This document shows, one piece after another, positions 1 through 5,615 of a stretch of 22,651 nt of DNA. A program made the translations under genes and the position numbers. The notes under the pieces are model-generated. The model worked only from the letters and a program-made list of their open reading frames with translations. It made no database searches and was not told where the DNA came from. Each line of letters begins with the position of its first letter. The stretch's first letter is position 1. Source of the stretch: Saccharofermentans sp. (GTDB lineage Bacteria > Bacillota_A > Clostridia > Saccharofermentanales > Saccharofermentanaceae); contig JAILMZ010000070.1 of the NCBI GenBank assembly GCA_024692105.1, positions 1 through 22,651 on the forward strand, written 5' to 3'.

Positions 1-94
1 ATGGGCAGTACAATGGCATCCGGAATTTTCTTATCTCTCTGATATCAACAGTCAAAAGATCTTCAAGGCTTTTATTGATGCTATGGGTATATAA
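1..94 (+). CDS. C-terminus of peptidase C26 / gamma-glutamyl-GABA hydrolase-like amidohydrolase (partial)
   Basis: The first bases of the window encode the last 30 residues of a protein in frame 2, ending at TAA (92-94). The peptide begins WAVQWHPE and continues for 22 residues to the stop. The segment VQWHPE is the signature around the catalytic His and Glu of class I glutamine amidotransferase folds, and the WHPE form is typical of the peptidase C26 (PuuD) group, which hydrolyses gamma-glutamyl amides. The rest of the gene lies outside the window, so substrate and operon are unknown. It could also be another class I amidotransferase, but GMP synthase and carbamoyl-phosphate synthase usually have QFHPE and different C-termini. 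It converges on the acetyltransferase remnant, whose stop is immediately adjacent at 95. Confidence 0.7.
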   Translation, partial: WAVQWHPEFSYLSDINSQKIFKAFIDAMGI

Positions 95-277
95 TCAGAG
101 CCTCTTCTCCATCAGATCAAATCTGCCTTTACGCCAATCTGCATAACCTGTGTGTTCATAACCGTTATGATGGTATAAGCTCTGAGCAAAAGGATTCTCA
201 GTAAAAACATCTAATCTTACGGATAGATATGCAGAGGATGTACGTGATAAATTGAGATCGCACAGAATAGCGTAAAG
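95..277 (-). pseudogene. GNAT N-acetyltransferase C-terminal remnant
   Basis: Reading the minus strand into the TGA at 97-95 gives a peptide containing RLDVFTENPFAQSLYHHNGY, then EHTGYADWRKGRFDLMEKRL. This is the characteristic C-terminal half of a GNAT acetyltransferase: the strand before the acetyl-CoA loop, then N-P-x-A-x-x-L-Y and the terminal beta strands. Upstream of about 235 the reading loses family resemblance, and an in-frame stop lies at 280-278. No start codon with a ribosome site is visible, and the tRNA terminator begins at 311. The N-terminal acetyl-CoA-binding half is therefore missing, and I call it a decayed fragment. A frameshift near 235-250 could explain the loss. A sequencing error is possible, but it could not restore a full-length gene because there is no room for one. 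Confidence 0.65.
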
Positions 278-310
278 TTACGAAAAGGTAGTTCCATCAC
301 TTTTTGACCA

Positions 311-349
311 AAATCAAAGGGGTTCAGAAAACCCTGAACCCCTTGATTT
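311..349 (-). terminator. Intrinsic terminator after tRNA-Arg
   Basis: The arms 311-327 and 334-349 pair over 16 bp with one bulged A, around a 6-nt loop. The stem ends in A/T-rich flanks, so it could work in both directions. On the minus strand it starts 3 nt after the encoded CCA end of the tRNA, the expected place for its terminator. Confidence 0.85.
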
Positions 350-352
350 TAC

Positions 353-429
353 TGGTGATCGTGAGCGGATTCGAACCGCTGGCCTACCGCTTAGGAGGCG
401 GTCGCTCTATCCAGCTGAGCTACACAATC
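353..429 (-). tRNA. tRNA-Arg (anticodon CCU)
   Basis: The minus strand folds into a complete cloverleaf. The acceptor stem is GATTGTG paired with CACGATC (one G-U pair). The D arm contains AGCTCAGCTGGATAGAGC and the T arm contains GGTTCGAATCC. The anticodon arm is ACCGC-CTCCTAA-GCGGT, so the anticodon is CCT, which reads the arginine codon AGG. The 3' CCA is encoded (355-353). The gene is 77 nt including CCA and has no long variable arm. It has its own promoter just upstream and a terminator just downstream, so it looks like a single-gene unit. Confidence 0.97.
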
Positions 430-446
430 AACTCAACACGCAAGGA

Positions 447-455
447 ATTATAACA
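447..455 (-). promoter_or_regulatory. Extended -10 promoter of tRNA-Arg
   Basis: The minus strand reads TGTTATAAT (455-447), a perfect extended -10 (TGnTATAAT). Transcription would start near 440, about 10 nt before the tRNA 5' end at 429. No convincing -35 is visible at 16-18 nt, which fits an extended -10 promoter. Confidence 0.7.
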
Positions 456-512
456 CACAATTCGCAAGTTTATTCAGTTATTTGATAAAAAACAGTGTCT
501 GTGGCTTTCCCG

Positions 513-1871
513 TCAGACCTTGCCGCTCTTAATAAGCTTCAAGAAGATATCCGCGATCTTCGGGTCAAACTGTGTGCCCTTGTTCTTCTCTATCTCATTT
601 ATGATGTCTTCTTTGGTCAGTTTATGACGGTAGACACGGTTCGAGTTCATGGCATCATAAGAATCTGCCACGCAGATCATCCTTGCAATAAGCGGTATCT
701 CCTCGCCTTTTTTGCCTTCAGGATAGCCCTTACCGTCGTATCTCTCGTGGTGGTATCGCGCACCCTCATCAACATCCGTAAGGCTCTTGAAGTGGCTTAA
801 GATCTCGCTGCCGTGAGTCGTATGCGACTTGATTATCTCGAACTCCTCATCTGTAAGGCGTCCGGGCTTTCCCAGGATATTGTCTGGAACACCTATCTTT
901 CCGCAGTCATGAAGAAGTGCGATATAGTACACCCTGTCGAGATCTTCTCCCTCATACCCCATCTTCTCGGCGATAAGCCTCGTATATTGGGCGACGCGGT
1001 TAGAGTGACCGTTGGTATACGGGTCTTTGGCATCGATGAAGCCCGTAAAGGTCTCAATCGATTCCCTGATCATATTGAGGTCGTGGTCATGGATCGTCTT
1101 GTACTTCTTGTACTGAGCTTCGGTAATGCAGAATATAAGCATTGCGATCAGCCAGATACCCATACCGACTACCGATACCCAGAACAAAGGCTCGCTCCAG
1201 AGCAGTCTGTGGAAAGTGTAATCGATCTCTAGTTCAGATGTGTTGATATCCTGTCCGATCGGAACATACATTATGATGCCCGGTACGATACCATCGTAAG
1301 GCTCGACGGGCATCTCCATCGAATTCTCGCTCGTACTCGGGTAATAGATTATATAATCACCCTTCTTCATGCGGATCAAAGACTCGCCGTTTATGGTATA
1401 TGTATCAAATTCATACGAGTCTTTGTCGAAATCACGAAGATCAGGAACAGTCGCAATGTATTCTCCGCCGTCTGTCATCTGATGGATCTCAATAGAACCG
1501 TTCCATGCGGACATCAGGTACACTTCCCTGTCGAACGTAAACTTGAAAACGTAATCGGAAATCTCGTCTTTTGTATTGTTCCTGATGTAGAAATCGTATG
1601 TGTAGGCCAGGTAGTTCTCTTCAGTAAGGCCTTCGTCGTAGTAGTCGATGCATTTCGGCCAGGTGTTGCTCCTTGGTTCCACCCTGACCGATAAGTCTGC
1701 ATCCGGGTTATCTGCAGTCGTAAAGAGTTCCCCGCCGGCTACATAGCTCTGATGGACCTTCTTGTTGTAGAGATCAGTTGTGATAACGCTTGCGACAAAC
1801 ACGCCCGCAATGGCTGCGAGTGTCACTGCGAACAATATCGTAATTATCTTTCTGCTCTTGCTTTTGCTCAT
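513..1871 (-). CDS. Membrane-anchored HD-GYP cyclic-di-GMP phosphodiesterase
   Basis: Predicted to hydrolyse cyclic-di-GMP in the cytoplasm. The 452-residue protein has an N-terminal membrane segment (about 9-30), an extracytoplasmic sensor-like region of roughly 200 residues, a second membrane segment (about 229-249), a short linker, and a C-terminal HD-GYP domain. Visible HD-GYP motifs are NGHSNRVA (metal-binding His), the HD pair in LLHDCGKIGVPDNIL (about 321-322), and HHERYDGKGYPEG (about 374-386), so the catalytic set looks complete. The ATG at 1871 is preferred over an in-frame GTG two codons earlier because AGAAAAG lies about 9 nt upstream. The extracytoplasmic part is rich in beta-type sequence and aromatic residues and matches no sensor family I can name. 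The 59-bp leader element is shared with the diguanylate cyclase gene at 3892, which suggests coordinated control of the two opposing enzymes. Confidence 0.93.
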   Translation of the reverse strand: MSKSKSRKIITILFAVTLAAIAGVFVASVITTDLYNKKVHQSYVAGGELFTTADNPDADLSVRVEPRSNTWPKCIDYYDEGLTEENYLAYTYDFYIRNNTKDEISDYVFKFTFDREVYLMSAWNGSIEIHQMTDGGEYIATVPDLRDFDKDSYEFDTYTINGESLIRMKKGDYIIYYPSTSENSMEMPVEPYDGIVPGIIMYVPIGQDINTSELEIDYTFHRLLWSEPLFWVSVVGMGIWLIAMLIFCITEAQYKKYKTIHDHDLNMIRESIETFTGFIDAKDPYTNGHSNRVAQYTRLIAEKMGYEGEDLDRVYYIALLHDCGKIGVPDNILGKPGRLTDEEFEIIKSHTTHGSEILSHFKSLTDVDEGARYHHERYDGKGYPEGKKGEEIPLIARMICVADSYDAMNSNRVYRHKLTKEDIINEIEKNKGTQFDPKIADIFLKLIKSGKV

Positions 1872-1900
1872 ACACACACACTTTTCTAGGATACTGACTA

Positions 1901-1959
1901 GAGTCTAACCCAGAGTGAATAACTCTGAATTAATAATGATTGACGATTATGTAAACTAT
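1901..1959. repeat. 59-bp shared leader element, copy A
   Basis: Without gaps it matches 3922-3980 at 50 of 59 positions, and the last 21 bases (1939-1959) are identical. It begins GAGTCTAA and ends GTAAACTAT on the plus strand. The copy edge is separated by 29 nt (1872-1900) from the ATG of the HD-GYP gene, the same distance as copy B from the GGDEF gene. It may be a promoter/operator or a transcribed leader for both cyclic-di-GMP genes. No clean sigma-70 promoter can be picked out inside it. Confidence 0.85.
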
Positions 1960-1996
1960 ATCCGCAGGAAGGCGCATTGCAAATACCAAAGCATTC

Positions 1997-2024
1997 TTGT
2001 CGAAATCGTTCTGGCAAGTATAAT
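1997..2024 (+). promoter_or_regulatory. Sigma-70 promoter of the Cys-rich membrane protein gene
   Basis: TTGTCG (1997-2002), a 16-nt spacer and a perfect TATAAT (2019-2024). Only 7 nt separate the -10 from the ATG at 2032, so transcription would begin at or next to the start codon. It sits in the divergent region facing the HD-GYP gene. Confidence 0.7.
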
Positions 2025-2031
2025 AGTCAAC

Positions 2032-2799
2032 ATGGGCAAAGGCAAGATTACAAAAGTCGGTATATACCATTACATCAGGCTGATAATCAGGATCATCATT
2101 TTCATGATCCTGGTCTATTACTATATCTTCCATAAGGTCACTGACGGCATCGATATCTTCAATTCATCCACCATCCGTGACATGGCGATCATTGTCATCT
2201 TTATAATGTTCATCGTCGAGATGGTATTCCGCTTCTTCCCGAACACACTGGAGAGTCCCGGATGCCAGAAACAGTTCAAGCAGAACTACGTCAAGACCGG
2301 CAAGACAAACATCGTAATAGAAGACAACCACGGCGTAATGCTCGTTGCCCTGATATGGATCGGCGGGAACGCCGTTTTCGGCATACTGCATATGCTGGGG
2401 ATATTCGATGACGGCATAATGATACTGCTCGCATCCGTCTATTCGATAGGAGACATCGTCTGCATCCTTTTCTTCTGCCCGTTCCAGTCATGGTTCCTGC
2501 ACAACAAGTGCTGTGCCACCTGCAGGATCTACAACTGGGATTACGCCATGATGTTCACGCCTTTGTTCTTCATCAACAGATGGTGGGGATGGGTACTGCT
2601 GGGCACGGCTTTCGTGCTGATGCTCAGATGGGAACTGACTTTCTATAATTTCCCGGAAAGATTCTCGGAAGAGACCAACGGTTACATAAAATGCGCCAAC
2701 TGCAACGAGAAGCTCTGCACTCACAAGAAGCAGTTAAGCGGCCTGTGGAAGAGGCTCGCCGCCATCAAACAAAAGAAGATCAAGGATCTTGAGCTGTAA
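2032..2799 (+). CDS. Multi-pass membrane protein with Cys clusters, unknown function
   Basis: I do not recognise the family. From the ATG at 2032 the protein has 255 residues and about five membrane segments (roughly 14-32, 50-67, 102-123, 128-148 and 172-197). Two Cys groups stand out. One follows the fourth membrane segment: C149 and then CCATC at 160-164. The other is in the C-terminal tail: CANCNEKLCTH at 221-231, a C-x2-C-x4-C-x-H pattern that could bind a metal such as zinc. The last 20 residues are Lys-rich and probably cytoplasmic. The frame stays open upstream to a GTG at 1915, but that reading runs through the shared leader element and the promoter, so 2032 is the better start. No Shine-Dalgarno sequence precedes it, which fits a leaderless message. 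Its stop is 1 nt from the stop of the convergent GGDEF gene. Confidence 0.75.
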   Translation: MGKGKITKVGIYHYIRLIIRIIIFMILVYYYIFHKVTDGIDIFNSSTIRDMAIIVIFIMFIVEMVFRFFPNTLESPGCQKQFKQNYVKTGKTNIVIEDNHGVMLVALIWIGGNAVFGILHMLGIFDDGIMILLASVYSIGDIVCILFFCPFQSWFLHNKCCATCRIYNWDYAMMFTPLFFINRWWGWVLLGTAFVLMLRWELTFYNFPERFSEETNGYIKCANCNEKLCTHKKQLSGLWKRLAAIKQKKIKDLEL

Positions 2800-2800
2800 T

Positions 2801-3892
2801 TCAAGTTACCTGATAATGATCGACTCTTTGTTCCTGACCTTTTGAACGGTAGTACTCTGCTTTTGCCCGGTACATCAGGTCATCGGATCTTCTGTAAGTA
2901 TCGTCAATCGATTCTTCATCAGAACGAAGCGTATATCCTGTCGAGATGCTGTAGCCTGCCTGCACAACAGCGATCTCTGTCTTCTTTATCGTGTCAGATA
3001 TAACGTTTTCTTCCGCATGCAGGAACATGATCAGGAATTCGTCTCCTCCTACCCTGTATGCAAGAGTCCTCTCGTCAGCCAGCTTCAGAATGCAATCACC
3101 GATCGTCTTAAGAGCTCTATCACCTGCCTGATGACCCTGGGTATCATTAAGCATCTTAAGACCGTTCATGTCCAAAGAAGCAAGCGCCCCTATCTTCTTG
3201 CCATAAAGGTTACAGTCATCGTAGAAAGCCTGTCTGTTCAAAAGGCCTGTAAGCGAATCCCTGCGGTTGTCATTTGAGAAGAGGACAAGGTAGAAGAATA
3301 CACTGCTGATTATGATGGCTTCATTCGTTCTTACTCCGCCATACAGAACATCCAAAAGGGATGCCGACAGACAGAAGATCGCACATACCGGCATGGTGTA
3401 TCTTTCGAGACTGCTCTTCTCCGAGAAGTTCTTGAAGACTATCCACAGTGACAGAAGTATGTAAACGATCGGCACGGCAAACGCAACATAGCCCAAAGGT
3501 CCCCTGTAAAACGCGTATGACTCATCGAAACCGAAAGCAATATCCGTAAAGAAAGCCGTACTGCACACTGCAAGCGTAATAATGCTGGGAATCCAATATA
3601 TGAGTTTTTTCTTAGTGCGCGGAACCAGTACCAGCAAAAGACCTAATGCGGCCGTCGAACGGAATGTATAACCCAACACCGAAAGCAGTGTCCTGAGAAG
3701 ACGCATCGAAGGATCGGTAGAGCTTATCGACTCAAAAGCATCCTCCACAACAAGGAAAAGGCAACTCAAGGCCGTGACCCAGAAATACTTTGTCTCAGCA
3801 TTCCTGAACCTTTTCTTCGGCCATAACTTGATGCAGAACAGCATGACAGCAAATATGGTAACCCAATGCCGGTGCAGCATATCAAATATCAT
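2801..3892 (-). CDS. Membrane-bound GGDEF diguanylate cyclase
   Basis: Predicted to make cyclic-di-GMP from two GTP. The 363-residue protein has an N-terminal membrane region of about six or seven helices over residues 10-205, with little soluble sensor sequence. The GGDEF domain follows and opens with DSLTGLLNR (212-220). The metal- and GTP-binding segment is D241-MNGLKMLND, then GHQAGD, and the active-site loop is an intact GGDEF at 282-286. The inhibitory I-site (RxxD five residues before GGDEF) is absent: that position reads DERT, so feedback inhibition at this site is unlikely. The ATG at 3892 has GGGAGGG about 7 nt upstream. The gene shares its 59-bp leader with the HD-GYP gene downstream on the same strand, and the two are separated by a convergent membrane-protein gene. 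Confidence 0.93.
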   Translation of the reverse strand: MIFDMLHRHWVTIFAVMLFCIKLWPKKRFRNAETKYFWVTALSCLFLVVEDAFESISSTDPSMRLLRTLLSVLGYTFRSTAALGLLLVLVPRTKKKLIYWIPSIITLAVCSTAFFTDIAFGFDESYAFYRGPLGYVAFAVPIVYILLSLWIVFKNFSEKSSLERYTMPVCAIFCLSASLLDVLYGGVRTNEAIIISSVFFYLVLFSNDNRRDSLTGLLNRQAFYDDCNLYGKKIGALASLDMNGLKMLNDTQGHQAGDRALKTIGDCILKLADERTLAYRVGGDEFLIMFLHAEENVISDTIKKTEIAVVQAGYSISTGYTLRSDEESIDDTYRRSDDLMYRAKAEYYRSKGQEQRVDHYQVT

Positions 3893-3921
3893 GGTCTGCC
3901 CTCCCTTGAAGTATATGCCTT

Positions 3922-3980
3922 GAGTCTAAACCAGCGGGAAAAACTCACAATGAAGAATAATTGACGATTATGTAAACTAT
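3922..3980. repeat. 59-bp shared leader element, copy B
   Basis: Second copy of the element at 1901-1959 (50/59 identical, no gaps, identical over the last 21 bases). It lies 29 nt upstream of the GGDEF start codon (3893-3921 between them), in the divergent region between that gene and guaD. Outside the 59 bp the two regions are no longer clearly alignable. The exception is that both plus-strand genes have a TAnAATAGTC -10 region, at different distances. Confidence 0.85.
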
Positions 3981-4011
3981 CGCGCGGCATTCACATCCTT
4001 TCGATTAATAG

Positions 4012-4017
4012 TACAAT
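4012..4017 (+). promoter_or_regulatory. Likely -10 element of guaD
   Basis: TACAAT (5 of 6 consensus positions) lies 27 nt before the guaD ATG and is followed by AGTC, as at the promoter at 2019. No good -35 hexamer is found at 16-18 nt, so this is tentative. Confidence 0.4.
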
Positions 4018-4044
4018 AGTCGTAACGAGGAAGATGATCGCGAG

Positions 4045-4509
4045 ATGAACGAGTATATGAAGATAGCCAAAGACCTCTCGGAAGAGAGCATAAGGACTCA
4101 CGAAGGAGGACCGTTCGGCGCCTGCATCGTCAAGGACGGGACCGTCATCGGCAAAGGCCGCAATATGGTCCTGAAGCAAAACGATCCGACCGCGCATGCC
4201 GAAGTCACCGCGATCCGCGATGCCTGCAGCAACATCGGCACATATGATCTTTCCGGCTGCGTGCTCTACACCACTTGCTACCCATGCCCGATGTGCCTGT
4301 CAGCGACTATCTGGGCTAACATCAAGGAAGTCTATTACGGCAACACCAAAGAGGATGCCGCAGCCATCGGATTCAGGGACGATTACATATACGATTACAT
4401 CAAAGGCACAAACACCGGAGACGTGATGAAACTCATACCGCTTGACCGGGAAGAGACCATCAAGACATTCGAAGCCTTTGCCGCTGATGAGGATAAGACG
4501 ATCTACTGA
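4045..4509 (+). CDS. guaD: Guanine deaminase
   Basis: Converts guanine to xanthine and ammonia in purine salvage. The 154-residue length and the motifs match the short cytidine-deaminase-fold guanine deaminases of Bacillus, not the large amidohydrolase type. GGPFGACIVKDG occurs at 21-32. The catalytic NDPTAHAEVTAIR contains H51 (zinc) and E53 (proton shuttle). YPCPMC supplies zinc ligands C81 and C84. The C-terminus ends in an aromatic residue (KTIY), as is typical of the family, whose C-terminal tail closes the active site. The start at 4045 keeps the family N-terminus. A GAGG purine run lies 14 nt upstream, further than usual, and a four-codon reading frame (ATG at 4034) ends on the overlapping ATGA. 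A strong terminator follows the stop. TadA in this window is a paralogue of the same fold. Confidence 0.93.
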   Translation: MNEYMKIAKDLSEESIRTHEGGPFGACIVKDGTVIGKGRNMVLKQNDPTAHAEVTAIRDACSNIGTYDLSGCVLYTTCYPCPMCLSATIWANIKEVYYGNTKEDAAAIGFRDDYIYDYIKGTNTGDVMKLIPLDREETIKTFEAFAADEDKTIY

Positions 4510-4510
4510 A

Positions 4511-4549
4511 GAAACAAAAAGGACTGCACGGGGCAGTCCTTTTTGTTTC
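4511..4549. terminator. Bidirectional intrinsic terminator between guaD and the CNB-domain gene
   Basis: A perfect 17-bp inverted repeat (4511-4527 with 4533-4549) and a 5-nt loop. The GC-rich core GGACTGC is followed by a T run on either strand. It ends guaD on plus and the convergent CNB gene on minus. Confidence 0.95.
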
Positions 4550-4566
4550 TGTTTGCTTGAAGAAAA

Positions 4567-5490
4567 TTATCTTCTTCTGCTCTTTGCTTCTGCCTCAGCC
4601 TCAGCGATCTCCTGGCAAGCCTTGCAGTACTCATAAGTAATGCTTCTCAGACGGTATGAAAGGTTCTTCATGATCATGTCGATCCTCTCGGGATTTGTCT
4701 TGAAAAGATCTGCCAGGTCTTCCGGATAGATGACCTCGATCTGAGTGCCGCTTGTCTCGACAGCTGCTGTGGCATTGCGGGGCTCCTCGAGGAGCATTCC
4801 GATCTCACCGAAGCATGCGACAGGATCAACGGATGTAAGCTTAAGCTCATCCTTCTCACCATAGTTCTTGTAAACGCAGACATTACCTTCGTGGAGGATG
4901 TACATGCACTTGCCGATCTCACCCTGCTTGAAAATGAGTGTACCGTAATTGTATGTCTCGATGTTGCCACCCTTCTGGCGGGAAACTGCTTCTGCTGCCT
5001 GGCGGAGTTCCTCAGCACTCGGTCTCTCGAGCTGGGCTGCCTTAGGTGACATGTAGATGGACAGTCTCTGCTGTCTTGCCCAGAATCCGTCGTATCTGCT
5101 GTCGGAGCCTGCCTTGCGGATCTCGTCACGAGCCTTCTTTACTTCGATGAACTCCTCGTCCATCTTCTGGATCCTGCTTCCGAGGACCTTCATGATGGCA
5201 AGGATCTTATCGGGATTCTGTGCGATATAGTCATTGAGCTCCTCAGCTGCGATCTCATCGACCTTAACGTCGCCTTCAGCAACGACCGTGGAATTACGGG
5301 GGAAGTTCTCGATTACGGCCATCTCGCCGAAATACTGGCCTTCCTCAAGGGTAGCGACCTCTACCTGGTCGTCTTCCTCATAGTCTCTATATACTTTTGC
5401 CTTGCCCTCCAGAAGCTGGAAGAAAGTCTTTCCCTCGTCGCCCTCTTTGATGATGATCTCACCGTCAGTGAATGTCTTGATAGTGCTCAT
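4567..5490 (-). CDS. Stand-alone protein with two cyclic-nucleotide-binding domains
   Basis: A soluble 307-residue protein made of two CNB domains (about 5-110 and 180-285) joined by a charged helical linker. Both phosphate-binding cassettes look intact: FGEMAVIENFPRNST in the first and FGEIGMLLEEPRNAT in the second. The Glu and Arg that hold the cyclic nucleotide are present in both. Asn follows that Arg in both, unlike the usual PRAAT of cAMP sites or RTAT of cGMP sites, so I cannot predict the ligand. There is no helix-turn-helix, kinase, channel or transporter domain, so it is not a CRP-type regulator. The layout resembles a regulatory subunit that would act on a partner protein. The C-terminus is Ala/Glu-rich and then basic. 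The start has AAGGGG 7 nt upstream and a good promoter 65 nt further up. Confidence 0.85.
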   Translation of the reverse strand: MSTIKTFTDGEIIIKEGDEGKTFFQLLEGKAKVYRDYEEDDQVEVATLEEGQYFGEMAVIENFPRNSTVVAEGDVKVDEIAAEELNDYIAQNPDKILAIMKVLGSRIQKMDEEFIEVKKARDEIRKAGSDSRYDGFWARQQRLSIYMSPKAAQLERPSAEELRQAAEAVSRQKGGNIETYNYGTLIFKQGEIGKCMYILHEGNVCVYKNYGEKDELKLTSVDPVACFGEIGMLLEEPRNATAAVETSGTQIEVIYPEDLADLFKTNPERIDMIMKNLSYRLRSITYEYCKACQEIAEAEAEAKSRRR

Positions 5491-5561
5491 GTGTTGCCCC
5501 TTTCTGTATTTCGGAATGATAAAGATTTACTCAAACACCCTTTATTTTTATATATATGTGA

Positions 5562-5590
5562 ATTGTATTTTTTATCTTACCGTTTGTCAA
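5562..5590 (-). promoter_or_regulatory. Sigma-70 promoter of the CNB-domain gene
   Basis: TTGACA (5590-5585), a 17-nt A-rich spacer and TACAAT (5567-5562) on the minus strand. Transcription would start near 5555, giving a leader of about 65 nt. No terminator hairpin separates it from the stop of the upstream membrane protein gene at 5616, so read-through from the long operon is possible. Confidence 0.8.
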
Positions 5591-5615
5591 TTACCGTAAA
5601 GTACCATATGGAGCA

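Noticed and set aside
490..512. Terminator for the HD-GYP gene (ACAG-ACA-CTGT followed by a T run on minus).
   Set aside because: The stem is only 4 bp, too weak to call; read-through towards the tRNA is possible.
1915..2031. Longer start (GTG at 1915) for the Cys-rich membrane protein.
   Set aside because: It would translate the shared 59-bp element and the promoter, and has no suitable ribosome site.
3922..3935. Resemblance of TCTAAACCAG to part of a cyclic-di-GMP-I riboswitch, attractive next to a GGDEF gene.
   Set aside because: Only a few bases match, on the wrong strand for the GGDEF gene, and the other conserved riboswitch segments and stems are missing.
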